A stretch of 64,000 nt of DNA from Pandoraea fibrosis (GTDB taxonomy: Bacteria > Pseudomonadota > Gammaproteobacteria > Burkholderiales > Burkholderiaceae), in contig NZ_CP047385.1 in the NCBI RefSeq assembly GCF_000807775.2, forward strand, positions 1,364,001 through 1,428,000, given 5' to 3'. Below the pieces are notes generated by a model. The model worked only from the letters and a program-made list of their open reading frames with translations, did not search any database and had not been told where the DNA came from. Made by a program: the position numbers and the translations under genes. Shown here piece after piece: positions 53,845 through 64,000 of this stretch (its first letter is position 1; each line of letters opens with the position of its first letter).

Positions 53845-53869
53845 AGCGCCGGAAATCCGGCGCTTTTTT
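53845..53869 (+). terminator. lpxC terminator
   Basis: AGCGCCGGA / TCCGGCGCT, nine base pairs with AA loop, then TTTTT. 46 bp after the stop. Confidence 0.93.
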
Positions 53870-53943
53870 ATTTGACGCGCGACAAATATCGGCGTTTGGC
53901 ATCGATCCGTTTCATTGAGGCATGCGTGCCCCGACGGGCTGCG

Positions 53944-54411
53944 TCACGGTTTGCGCGATCCGCCATAGGAGTGACGCGCGACGAGACGCGCGAGGGCGTC
54001 GCGCAGCGGGGAGGGTTCCAGTGCGTCGCGCAAATCGCGCAGACTGACCAGCCCTTGCCGGGGCAAGCGGGCCTCCTTGGGAGGCTTCTGTGGCTCTGGC
54101 GCGGCGATACTGACGCGAATGCGGATCGTGCGAATCAGCCAGCCCCGTTTTGCAAGGCCTTCGATCAGCGACGGCGTTTGCTGGCGCAGACGCGCTGCGA
54201 GCGAATTGTTGGCGACGAGAAAGACCAGCGCCCCTTCGCGCGGCGGCGTGACCTTCACGCTGGCGGTGAGCGCGGGGGGCAGCAACGCATGCACGTCCCG
54301 CTCCAGCCGGGCCAGCTGCTCGGCGGCGACCAGCAGTGATCCTGCGCCGTCGGAGGCGGACAGAAGGGTGGTCAGGGGGCGGGCGACGCGGTTTGCTTTG
54401 GGTCGTTTCAT
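53944..54411 (-). CDS. dciA: DciA-type (DUF721) protein
   Basis: 155 residues. The central DUF721 domain has the L-x-x-H-V-x-A-L-L-P-P-x-L and V-A-N-N-S-L-A-A-R-L-R-Q-Q-T-P-S-L-I pattern. DciA loads or regulates the replicative helicase DnaB in bacteria lacking DnaC. The C-terminal part is Pro/Lys/Arg-rich with R-D-L-R-D-A-L-E. The only minus-strand gene between mraZ and mutT; divergent from secA. Family call moderate to good; the role here is by homology only. Confidence 0.8.
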   Translation of the reverse strand: MKRPKANRVARPLTTLLSASDGAGSLLVAAEQLARLERDVHALLPPALTASVKVTPPREGALVFLVANNSLAARLRQQTPSLIEGLAKRGWLIRTIRIRVSIAAPEPQKPPKEARLPRQGLVSLRDLRDALEPSPLRDALARLVARHSYGGSRKP

Positions 54412-54527
54412 ATGATGAGACAGATGTCGCCGCCTATTTTACCCCGCCATCGGGCGTCGCCTCGGCCCGCCCCGTCAAAACACCGGGTTGTCGGCGTCGG
54501 GTACCGCCGGGACGTGTAACCGCAGCA

Positions 54528-54536
54528 TGCTAGAAT
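54528..54536 (+). promoter_or_regulatory. Candidate extended -10 promoter of secA
   Basis: TGCTAGAAT, 180 bp before the secA start in the gap after dciA. The leader 54537-54715 has no recognisable secM-like reading frame; no other feature seen in 54412-54715. Confidence 0.5.
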
Positions 54537-54715
54537 CCATTTTTCAGTACAGGTATCGAACCGGAGCGAGGCCAGCGTGCCGAACACCGGTGACCCGCAG
54601 CGCTCAGGCGCATCGGGCGGTTGGCATTTCCGGGGCATGTCTCCGGTGAGTGTGCTCCGTCCGGTGGCAAGCGGCGCGATTGCGAACGACATTTGCCGCC
54701 CTAACCAGTGATCCG

Positions 54716-57514
<2,799 letters not shown>

Positions 57515-57527
57515 GATGTGAACCGAT

Positions 57528-57563
57528 CGACGCGGCGCCGACTCAATCGGCGCCGCGTCGTTT
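57528..57563 (+). terminator. secA terminator
   Basis: CGACGCGGCGCCGA / TCGGCGCCGCGTCG, perfect 14-bp stem, five-base loop, then TTT. 13 bp after the stop. T-run short but the stem is very stable. Confidence 0.85.
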
Positions 57564-57675
57564 GTAGCGCCGGTTTTTCGACCGGCCGCACCGATCAACC
57601 GCCGCCCCGGCGGCGTGTCGTGCCGACATCGTCTGGGCGGGAGATGCAACCCTTACCTCTCGCGGGCGAACCCTC

Positions 57676-58905
57676 ATGGCCGTCAATTTCCCCTCGATCG
57701 AAGCCTCCCAACTGCGCGCCATTCCCGGCGTCGAACTGGGCTGGGCCGAAGCCAATATCCGCAAGCCGAACCGCAAGGACGTGCTGGTCATGCGACTGGC
57801 CACCGGTAGCACGGTCTCCGGCGTTTTCACGACGAACCGCTTTTGCGCCGCGCCGGTGACGGTGTGTAAAGAGCACCTCGTGGCTCATTCGGGCATTCGC
57901 GCGCTCATCGTCAACACGGGGAATGCCAACGCCGGTACCGGCGAGCCGGGCATGGCCGCGACGCGCGCAACGTGTAATGCGCTTGCCGAGCTGCTGTCGG
58001 TTGCGCCGAACCAGATTCTGCCGTTTTCGACGGGCGTGATTCTCGAGCCGCTGCCGGTCGATCGTCTGATCGCGGGGATGCCCCAGGCGATTGCCAATCT
58101 GGCGCCTGCGCATTGGTACGAAGCCGCCCAATCGATCATGACGACCGACACGCTGCCGAAGGCCGCGTCGCGCGAGGTCATCATCGACGGCAAGTCCATC
58201 GTGCTCACCGGTATCAGCAAGGGCGCCGGCATGATCAAGCCGAACATGGCGACCATGCTCGGTTTCGTCGGCACCAATGCGCGTGTGGCGCAGCCGGTGC
58301 TCGATGCGCTCGTGAAGTACGTTGCGGACCGTTCGTTCAATGCCATTACCATCGATGGCGATACGTCCACCAACGACTCGTTCATCGTCGTCGCGACAGG
58401 CCAGACCGAGTTGCCGGAAATCGCCAGCACGGACACGCCGGCGTTCGCCGCATTGCGCGACGCCCTGCTGTCGATCTCGCAGGAGCTCGCGCAGCTTATC
58501 GTGCGCGACGGCGAAGGGGCGACCAAGTTCATCACCGTGAAGGTCGAGGGTGGGCGCGACGTCGCGGAATGCCGTCAGATTGCCTATGCCATCGGTCACT
58601 CGCCGCTGGTGAAGACGGCGTTTTACGCGTCCGATCCGAATCTGGGCCGTATCCTGGCCGCGATCGGTTATGCCGGCGTGGGCGACCTCGACGTCAGCAA
58701 GGTCGATCTCTATCTGGACGACGTCCTGGTCGCGCGCGCCGGTGGCCGCAATGCCGACTATCGCGAGGAAGACGGCCAACGCGTGATGAAGCAAAGCGAG
58801 ATTACGGTACGCGTAGTGCTCGGGCGCGGCGACGCTGCCACGACGTTGTGGACGTGCGACTTCTCGCACGACTACGTGAGCATCAACGCGGATTACCGTT
58901 CCTGA
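57676..58905 (+). CDS. argJ: Bifunctional glutamate N-acetyltransferase / amino-acid acetyltransferase
   Basis: Transfers acetyl from N-acetylornithine to glutamate, recycling the group in arginine synthesis. 409 residues. Self-cleaves at A192-T193 in [15 protein letters not shown]193 becoming the nucleophile. Other motifs: [10 protein letters not shown] and [11 protein letters not shown] 57676; upstream no ribosome site stronger than GGGCGA. Confidence 0.96.
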   Translation: MAVNFPSIEASQLRAIPGVELGWAEANIRKPNRKDVLVMRLATGSTVSGVFTTNRFCAAPVTVCKEHLVAHSGIRALIVNTGNANAGTGEPGMAATRATCNALAELLSVAPNQILPFSTGVILEPLPVDRLIAGMPQAIANLAPAHWYEAAQSIMTTDTLPKAASREVIIDGKSIVLTGISKGAGMIKPNMATMLGFVGTNARVAQPVLDALVKYVADRSFNAITIDGDTSTNDSFIVVATGQTELPEIASTDTPAFAALRDALLSISQELAQLIVRDGEGATKFITVKVEGGRDVAECRQIAYAIGHSPLVKTAFYASDPNLGRILAAIGYAGVGDLDVSKVDLYLDDVLVARAGGRNADYREEDGQRVMKQSEITVRVVLGRGDAATTLWTCDFSHDYVSINADYRS

Positions 58906-58961
58906 GCCCTGACGCGATGGCTGCACGCCTCCCACCGGAGGCCGCGGCCGTCGGCGCAGAG

Positions 58962-58986
58962 GGCCGGTGCCGGACCGGCATCGGCC
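58962..58986 (+). repeat. GC-rich hairpin between argJ and the AAA ATPase gene
   Basis: GGCCGGTGCC / GGCATCGGCC, ten pairs with one G-U, GGACC loop; no T-run. The 219-bp spacer 58906-59124 holds no gene. Confidence 0.6.
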
Positions 58987-59124
58987 ACGCGCCGGTCGAC
59001 GTCGCCGACCCTGTCGGTGCGTCACCGGCAGGTGGCAAAAGCACCGTGGCGCACAGCGAAGGGAAACCACAACACGAAGAAGCATCGACACGAGCGCCCG
59101 TGAGCGGCGCGGGGATTTCGAAGC

Positions 59125-60006
59125 ATGGATAAGCTGGAGCAGTTCCTTACGCGCGCAGAAGGCGTGCTGGCCCGGTTGGAGGCGATGTTGCCCCCGGCGG
59201 CCCCCGAGATCGACTGGAACGCCGCCATGGCGTTTCGCTGGCGCAAGAAGCAGGGGCGTGGTTTTTTGCAGCCGGTGGCGCATGTCTCCGAGATTACGCT
59301 GGACGACCTGCAGAACATCGAGCGCCAGAAGGGGTTGATCGAGCAGAACACGCGTCAGTTCGTGCGTGGCGAGCCCGCTAACAACGTGTTGCTGACCGGC
59401 GCACGTGGCACGGGCAAGTCGTCGCTCATCAAGGCGTGCCTGAACCAATATGCCCCGGAAGGCCTGCGTCTGATCGAAGTCGACAAGGACGATCTGGTCG
59501 ATCTGGGCGATATCGTCGACCTGATTTCGCAGCGTCCCGAACGCTTCGTGGTGTTTTGCGACGACCTGTCGTTCGAAGACGGCGAGTCGGGCTACAAGGC
59601 GTTGAAAGTCGCGCTCGACGGTTCGATCGCCGCGCAGTCCGACAATGTGTTGATCTACGCCACGTCGAACCGCCGTCACTTGTTGCCCGAATACATGAAG
59701 GACAACGAGAGCTATCGCCATACCGAAGACGGTGAGATTCATCCGGGCGAAGTGATCGAGGAAAAAATCTCGCTGTCCGAGCGCTTCGGACTGTGGGTGA
59801 GCTTCTATCCGTTCAAGCAGGACGACTACCTGACGATCGTTGGTCACTGGTTGCAGCATTTCGGTGTGCCAGCCGATCAGACGGAGAGTGCGCGTCACGA
59901 GGCGCTGATCTGGGCGCTCGAGCGTGGTTCGCGCTCAGGTCGCGTGGCGTTTCAGTTTGCCCGCGACTGGGCGGGCAAACAGCGTGGTGCGTCGCACGCA
60001 TCTTAA
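59125..60006 (+). CDS. AAA+ ATPase, DUF815 family
   Basis: 293 residues, cytosolic. Walker A G-A-R-G-T-G-K-S at 92-99, Walker B F-V-V-F-C-D-D-L-S-F, sensor region I-Y-A-T-S-N-R-R-H-L-L-P, a variable E-D-G-E-I-H-P-G-E-V-I-E-E-K insert and S-E-R-F-G-L-W-V-S-F-Y-P-F. Widespread in proteobacteria but with no established function. Sits between argJ and mutT in the same direction, 87 bp before mutT. No partner gene to hint at a job. Confidence 0.88.
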   Translation: MDKLEQFLTRAEGVLARLEAMLPPAAPEIDWNAAMAFRWRKKQGRGFLQPVAHVSEITLDDLQNIERQKGLIEQNTRQFVRGEPANNVLLTGARGTGKSSLIKACLNQYAPEGLRLIEVDKDDLVDLGDIVDLISQRPERFVVFCDDLSFEDGESGYKALKVALDGSIAAQSDNVLIYATSNRRHLLPEYMKDNESYRHTEDGEIHPGEVIEEKISLSERFGLWVSFYPFKQDDYLTIVGHWLQHFGVPADQTESARHEALIWALERGSRSGRVAFQFARDWAGKQRGASHAS

Positions 60007-60093
60007 CGATTGGGACGCGACGGGGGCCCGGGCCAACGGTCCGCGTGTCATCCGTAACGCGATCCGGCAATTCCGCAGGCATTGTGCAGTGAT

Positions 60094-60528
60094 ATGACAG
60101 ACTCGAAACGATATGCGCCCGATGGGCGGCCCGTCACGGAAGTGGCTGTGGGTGTGATGGTGCGCCCGGATGGCTCGGTGCTTCTCGGCCAACGTCCCGC
60201 AGGTAAGCCGTATGCGGGCTACTGGGAGTTTCCGGGCGGCAAGCTCGAAGAAGGCGAGTCGGTGGCGGCGGCGCTGGCGCGTGAACTGCATGAAGAGCTT
60301 GGCGTGACGGTGGAGCGGTGTGCGCCGTGGCGCGTGCTCGAGCACGATTATCCTCATGCGTATGTGCGTCTGCACTTCTGCAAGGTGACGGCCTGGCAGG
60401 GAGAGCCGCACGGCAAGGAAGGTCAGGCGCTGGCGTGGGAGCGTCCGCCGGTGAGCGTTGAGCCGCTACTGCCGGCTGCGCTGCCGCCGCTTACATGGCT
60501 GGCCGAGGAACTGGCGGCGAAATCGTAA
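60094..60528 (+). CDS. mutT: 8-oxo-dGTP diphosphatase MutT (Nudix)
   Basis: Hydrolyses oxidised dGTP to prevent A:T to C:G changes. 144 residues. Nudix box G49-x5-E55-x7-R63-E64-L-H-E67-E68-L-G70-V71, complete. ATG 60094 was chosen over the TTG 60082 giving four extra residues (M-C-S-D); neither has a strong ribosome site. Unlike many gammaproteobacterial cases it does not follow secA directly. Confidence 0.92.
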   Translation: MTDSKRYAPDGRPVTEVAVGVMVRPDGSVLLGQRPAGKPYAGYWEFPGGKLEEGESVAAALARELHEELGVTVERCAPWRVLEHDYPHAYVRLHFCKVTAWQGEPHGKEGQALAWERPPVSVEPLLPAALPPLTWLAEELAAKS

Positions 60529-60629
60529 CGAAGAGCGTAACAAGAGCGTCACGAGGGCGTAACGAGGGCGCGGCGGCGCGGTTGTCGTTGACGGCGTGAC
60601 GGCGGCGATGGCAGGCGCTTCCAGAAATG

Positions 60630-60657
60630 AAAAAGGCATCCGGAAGGATGCCTTTTT
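60630..60657. terminator. Bidirectional terminator (mutT / yacG)
   Basis: AAAAAGGCATCC / GGATGCCTTTTT with GGAA loop, between convergent genes. Confidence 0.92.
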
Positions 60658-60696
60658 CATTGGGTTCGACGCAGGGACTTCCGTGCGTGAAGTCGC

Positions 60697-60891
60697 CTAA
60701 CGCTCTGTTGGATCGAGCGGTGCGTCCTGCGAGGGATCGTCCGGCGACTCGGCGGGGATCGTGTACTTCTCCGCCGCCCAGGCGCCCATGTCGATCTGCT
60801 TGCAGCGCTCCGAGCAGAATGGGCGGAATTTTGCCTGAGGTCCCCAGACCACTTTCTTGCCGCAAGTCGGACAGTTGATGACGGTCGTCAT
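60697..60891 (-). CDS. yacG: DNA gyrase inhibitor YacG (zinc finger)
   Basis: 64 residues. Zinc ligands C7-x2-C10 and C26-x3-C30 in C-P-T-C-G-K and F-C-S-E-R-C-K, with the acidic C-tail S-P-D-D-P-S-Q-D. E. coli YacG binds GyrB and inhibits DNA binding. Starts four bases after zapD, which is the usual neighbour. Confidence 0.95.
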   Translation of the reverse strand: MTTVINCPTCGKKVVWGPQAKFRPFCSERCKQIDMGAWAAEKYTIPAESPDDPSQDAPLDPTER

Positions 60892-60895
60892 GCGC

Positions 60896-61651
60896 TTACA
60901 GATTGCAGAGCGTCAGCAGGAACGGCACGTCACTGTCGACCGGACGCGGCTTCAGATCGCCGTCCTGCGTCGTGAAGCGTACCCACAACATGTACTTGTT
61001 GGCGCTGGCTTCGGGAATGACGCGCAGATCGGCGGCGACACGCACTTGCATGAGCTGATAGACCCGCCCGGTCAGCATCTGCTGATAGCTGCCTTGCTGC
61101 GCCATCGCCTTGCTGGCGTGCCCAGACTCGCGCGCGAGGCCCAGCACGATGGTGATCGCATCGCGCAGCGGGAGCAGCGGGCCGATCCACTTGTCGATAT
61201 CGTGACGACGCTGTTCGGCATCGTTGTGACGCCATGCGTAGTACGACGGCAGATCGAAGCGACACGTGCCTCCCGGGATCACCGAGCGGCTACGAATGCT
61301 TGCGAGCCACTCGTTGTCGTTCAGGTGCTGGCCGGGTTTGCCGGGAATCTGGTTGAGGTTCGCAATGGCCAGCTCGACTTCGCCGATGAACTGTTCAAGT
61401 GCGTCGGAGGCGATATCGGGATTGCCGCGATAGGTGTGGAGCGTCTGACGCTGCCGGTCGAGTTCCTTGACCAGATCGTTCTTCAGATCAGTGCGCCCAG
61501 CAATGTCGGCGATCTCGAACATCGTGATCAGCGCCGCATGGTGATCGAGCGGCTGATCCTGCCCGACGAAAAAGGCAAAGCGCCCGAACAGCTCTTCTAG
61601 CCGAAGCAGCGTGCGAATGCGTTCGTTGAGCGGATATTCGTACAGGATCAA
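60896..61651 (-). CDS. zapD: Z-ring associated protein ZapD
   Basis: Cross-links FtsZ filaments by binding the FtsZ C-terminal peptide. 251 residues. Starts [18 protein letters not shown], with the central helical and C-terminal R-F-D-L-P-x-Y-Y-x-W and V-P-F-L-L-T-L-C sections of the family. The start codon is TTG 61651; no ATG or GTG exists in frame between an upstream stop and this point. In the coaE-zapD-yacG order known from other proteobacteria. The 140-bp gap 61652-61791 has no gene. Confidence 0.93.
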   Translation of the reverse strand: MILYEYPLNERIRTLLRLEELFGRFAFFVGQDQPLDHHAALITMFEIADIAGRTDLKNDLVKELDRQRQTLHTYRGNPDIASDALEQFIGEVELAIANLNQIPGKPGQHLNDNEWLASIRSRSVIPGGTCRFDLPSYYAWRHNDAEQRRHDIDKWIGPLLPLRDAITIVLGLARESGHASKAMAQQGSYQQMLTGRVYQLMQVRVAADLRVIPEASANKYMLWVRFTTQDGDLKPRPVDSDVPFLLTLCNL

Positions 61652-61791
61652 GCGCGTTGGCCCAAAAGTTGGCGCTTTTCAGCGTAATGGCGACATTCTA
61701 ATGCGGGAATCTGTCGGGGTGCAACGCGAGTGGGCGCTCAATCGAAGGCGGCGAGCGCGAGGGACGCAGGAAACACGGCCGCCAACGTCGA

Positions 61792-62406
61792 TTAATGGCC
61801 ATCCCCCTGTGCCGCCAGCTTCAGATAGGCCGCATGCAAGCGGTCCACTTGCGGGGCCAGCGGCGCGTGCTGAACGTCGTTGTCGATCACGTCGTCGGCG
61901 GCGCTCAGCCGTTGCGCGCGAGTGGCCTGCCGCGCCATGATTGCCTGCACCTGCTCACGTGTGAAGCGGTTCCGGGACATGACGCGCGAGATCTGTGTCT
62001 CCTCGGTGCAGTCGACAACGAGCACCCGTTGTACCCGCTCGCGCCACGTGCCGGATTCCAACAGCAGGGGGACGACGAAAATCAGATAGGGCCCTTGCGC
62101 CTCGGCGGCGGCGCGCTCGCACTCCGTGCGGATCAACGGATGGGTAATAGCCTCCAAACGTGTTTTCGCCACGTCGTCCGTGAATACCGCTTCGCGCATG
62201 CGCGCGCGGTCGAGCGAGCCGTCCGGGGCGACAAAGGCGTCGCCGAACTCGCGCCGGATCGCTGGCATGGCGGCGCCCCCGGGGGCCGTGATGCCGTGCG
62301 CGATGGCGTCGGTATCGATAATGGCGATGCCATGCGTGGCGAACAGATTCGCGACAGTCGTCTTGCCGCTGCCGATGCCGCCAGTCAGACCGATGGCGTA
62401 AGTCAT
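61792..62406 (-). CDS. coaE: Dephospho-CoA kinase
   Basis: Final step of CoA synthesis. 204 residues. P-loop [11 protein letters not shown] at 9-19, D-T-D-A-I-A-H (CoA site), and the lid R-N-R-F-T-R-E-Q. The frame continues far upstream; ATG 62406 has GGAGGG and overlaps the pilD stop by 4 bp (ATGA). Confidence 0.96.
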   Translation of the reverse strand: MTYAIGLTGGIGSGKTTVANLFATHGIAIIDTDAIAHGITAPGGAAMPAIRREFGDAFVAPDGSLDRARMREAVFTDDVAKTRLEAITHPLIRTECERAAAEAQGPYLIFVVPLLLESGTWRERVQRVLVVDCTEETQISRVMSRNRFTREQVQAIMARQATRAQRLSAADDVIDNDVQHAPLAPQVDRLHAAYLKLAAQGDGH

Positions 62407-63272
62407 GGAGTCCCTCCGATCCAGATCATCAGACCGTTGCCGCCGAACAGCGTGGCGATGCCAGCCGCTGCGAGAAAAGCGCCGAACGGAAACATTTGGT
62501 CGCTGCGCAGACGTCCGGCGATCCATGCGGTGCCGGCCACGACGATCGCAAGCAGGCACGCGAGCGTCAGAATCTGCACCAACGCCGTCCATCCGAACCA
62601 TGCCCCCAGCGCCGCATAGAGTTTGAAGTCGCCGAAGCCCATCCCTTCGCGACGACGCAGCCACCAATACACCCAGTAGAGCGCCCACAGGCTCATATAG
62701 CCTGCGGCGGCGCCAATGACTGCCGCGGGCAATGCGGCGAACCAGTGACCGAGATTGCAGAGCAGTCCGGCCCAGAGCAGGGGCAGCGTCAGGATGTCGG
62801 GCAGTAGTTGCGTGTCGTAATCGATGTAGGCGAGCGCAATCAGTGTCCAGACAAGACCGAGTGCGCCGAGGCTTTGCCAGGTCGGACCGAAGCGCCAACC
62901 GATAGCGACACTGAGCACGCCGCTCAACAGCGATAGCTGCCAGCGACGCGACGGCGCAGTATCGAGCGACGGGATGTGTGGCGAGACGAGGGAACCCGCT
63001 CGCGTGATCGCGGCTGACGGCAAGGTGGCCTGATACGAGGTGGAATGGAGTCGTGAGGCGCTGTCCGCACCACCCGCGTGACCGGCGTGACCGGCGTCGT
63101 CCGTCTGCATCTCCTCGAGCCAGGCTTGTTCGACGGCGACGGGGACACGGCGTACCACGACGTCGAGGCCGAATCCGGCAATGACACCCACTGCGGCGAA
63201 CAGCAACAGGCGCCAATGCGGTTCAAGTTGCGCCAGCCAGTCGACGAGAAGCAGCTCTGCGTAACCGTTCAT
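62403..63272 (-). CDS. pilD: Prepilin peptidase, cysteine-less N-terminal domain
   Basis: Inner-membrane aspartic peptidase that removes the leader of type IV pilins and pseudopilins. 289 residues. The catalytic Asp pair is kept: D151 in [10 protein letters not shown] and D215 in G-F-G-D-F-K. In the usual protein the first cytoplasmic loop carries C-x2-C...C-x2-C zinc sites of the N-methyltransferase half; here residues 40-110 have no Cys and instead a variable [13 protein letters not shown] tract. About seven to eight helices. Overlaps pilC and coaE by 4 bp each. Confidence 0.92.
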   Translation of the reverse strand: MNGYAELLLVDWLAQLEPHWRLLLFAAVGVIAGFGLDVVVRRVPVAVEQAWLEEMQTDDAGHAGHAGGADSASRLHSTSYQATLPSAAITRAGSLVSPHIPSLDTAPSRRWQLSLLSGVLSVAIGWRFGPTWQSLGALGLVWTLIALAYIDYDTQLLPDILTLPLLWAGLLCNLGHWFAALPAAVIGAAAGYMSLWALYWVYWWLRRREGMGFGDFKLYAALGAWFGWTALVQILTLACLLAIVVAGTAWIAGRLRSDQMFPFGAFLAAAGIATLFGGNGLMIWIGGTP

Positions 63273-64000
63273 GCGACACCGTATCCGAGTTGGAACATCG
63301 GCAGATACATGGCGAGCACCATGCCGCCGATCAACAGGCCAAGAAACGTAATCATCATGGGTTCCAGCGTCGCGCAGGCACTGACCAGCGCATGCGAGGC
63401 CTCTTCGTCGAGCAGGCCGGCGGCCTGGTTGAGCATGCGCCCGAGTGTACCCGATTCCTCCCCGATCACCGTCAGTTGCGCGATCACCAACGGCCAGTGT
63501 GCGTGCGCCTCGAGCGAGGTGGCAAGTCGTGAACCCCGGGCGACAGCGCGATGCACGTCGTGCGCAGCCTGCTGCATGACGAGGTTGCCACATGCGCTCG
63601 CCGCGGCGTCCATCGCATCGGGGAGCGCCACGCCCGCGTCCAGCAACGTGCCGAGCGTTCGGGACCACCTCGCGGCGCTCATCATCCGCAGGATCCGGCC
63701 GACACCTGGCAGACGCAATATCAGGCGATCCCATAATCGCCGTATTCGCGTGCTGCGTCGCCAGGCGGCCGTGATGACCAATCCCGACGCGCCCATGCCG
63801 GCCAGCAGCCACGGTCCATGCGTCAACGACGCGCGCGAAAGGTCGATAAGCCACCGCGTCAGGGGCGGGAGCGGCACGCCACCGCCGGCGGCGCTGGCGA
63901 ACAGTCGCTCGAACTCCGGGATCACCCATTGGAGCAGGGCGACCACGACAGTCGTGGCAACGGCCAGCACCGTCAACGGATAGGCAAGCGCGCGTTGCAA
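63269..64000 (-). CDS. pilC: Type IV pilus inner-membrane platform protein PilC (5' part beyond window)
   Basis: At least 243 C-terminal residues of a T2SSF/GspF-family platform protein on which the pilus motor ATPases act. Seen: a membrane helix (L-T-V-L-A-V-A-T-T-V-V-V-A-L-L), the second T2SSF domain with R-W-S-R-T-L-G-T-L-L-D-A-G-V-A-L, I-G-E-E-S-G-T-L and the final helix ending P-M-F-Q-L-G. The reading frame is open to the window end, so the true start is outside. Next upstream would normally be pilB. Confidence 0.9.
   Translation of the reverse strand: MQRALAYPLTVLAVATTVVVALLQWVIPEFERLFASAAGGGVPLPPLTRWLIDLSRASLTHGPWLLAGMGASGLVITAAWRRSTRIRRLWDRLILRLPGVGRILRMMSAARWSRTLGTLLDAGVALPDAMDAAASACGNLVMQQAAHDVHRAVARGSRLATSLEAHAHWPLVIAQLTVIGEESGTLGRMLNQAAGLLDEEASHALVSACATLEPMMITFLGLLIGGMVLAMYLPMFQLGYGVA

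Noticed and set aside
58113..59132. 339-residue frame across the end of argJ into the spacer
   Set aside because: Out of frame with argJ and the ATPase gene; Arg-rich shadow.

Overview
The window is GC-rich bacterial chromosome, almost entirely ordinary coding sequence. The 16S sequence, the order of the division/cell-wall cluster, the -GC-T-L-Y-G porin type and the phenylacetate genes all point to a betaproteobacterium of the Burkholderiaceae. The 16S variable regions look most like Pandoraea; that genus call is from memory and was not searched. No phage, insertion sequence, integron, CRISPR array or defence island was seen.

Layout. (1) 1-6106, minus strand: a four-gene tripartite export operon (outer-membrane factor, HlyD/YhiI adaptor, RbbA-type fused ABC protein, YhhJ-type permease cut by the window edge). 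(2) 6371-9666, minus: rpe, gph, a previously unlisted 24-codon Trp-rich leader (trpL) with an attenuator-like hairpin, then trpE. (3) 9953-11745: apaG, a small membrane protein and mltA. (4) 11810-18972: phenylacetate catabolism (paaN-paaJ-paaG-paaI-paaK on minus, enoyl-CoA hydratase divergent on plus), with a TetR-type operator-like dyad between the two arms. (5) 19059-19865: amino-acid binding lipoprotein. (6) 20143-25704: a complete rRNA operon (16S, tRNA-Ile GAT, tRNA-Ala TGC, 23S, 5S) with promoter, boxA sites, RNase III-type processing stems and terminator. (7) 25857-34341: mixed single genes (DUF3047 lipoprotein, M20 amidohydrolase, molybdopterin oxidoreductase, HEXXH-type lipoprotein peptidase, MarR regulator, porin, coq7). 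(8) 34633-52322: the complete dcw cluster mraZ-rsmH-ftsL-ftsI-murE-murF-mraY-murD-ftsW-murG-murC-ddlB-ftsQ-ftsA-ftsZ, with most genes overlapping or nearly touching, headed by a promoter with four 10-bp MraZ-type repeats. (9) 52884-64000: lpxC, dciA, secA, argJ, an AAA ATPase (DUF815), mutT, then minus-strand yacG-zapD and coaE-pilD-pilC (the last cut by the window edge).

How the genes work together. Region 8 makes UDP-MurNAc-pentapeptide and lipid II and builds the divisome; LpxC, SecA and ZapD extend the envelope/division theme. Region 4 activates phenylacetate to its CoA ester and completes ring-cleavage-product beta-oxidation; the ring epoxidase genes are outside the window.

The window is mainly core genome. 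I did not find a convincing wholly new system. The items most worth a second look are the candidate trp attenuator (8101-8231), a prepilin peptidase whose methyltransferase half has no zinc-binding cysteines, the four-repeat mra operator, the divergent paa operator and a MarR self-operator candidate.
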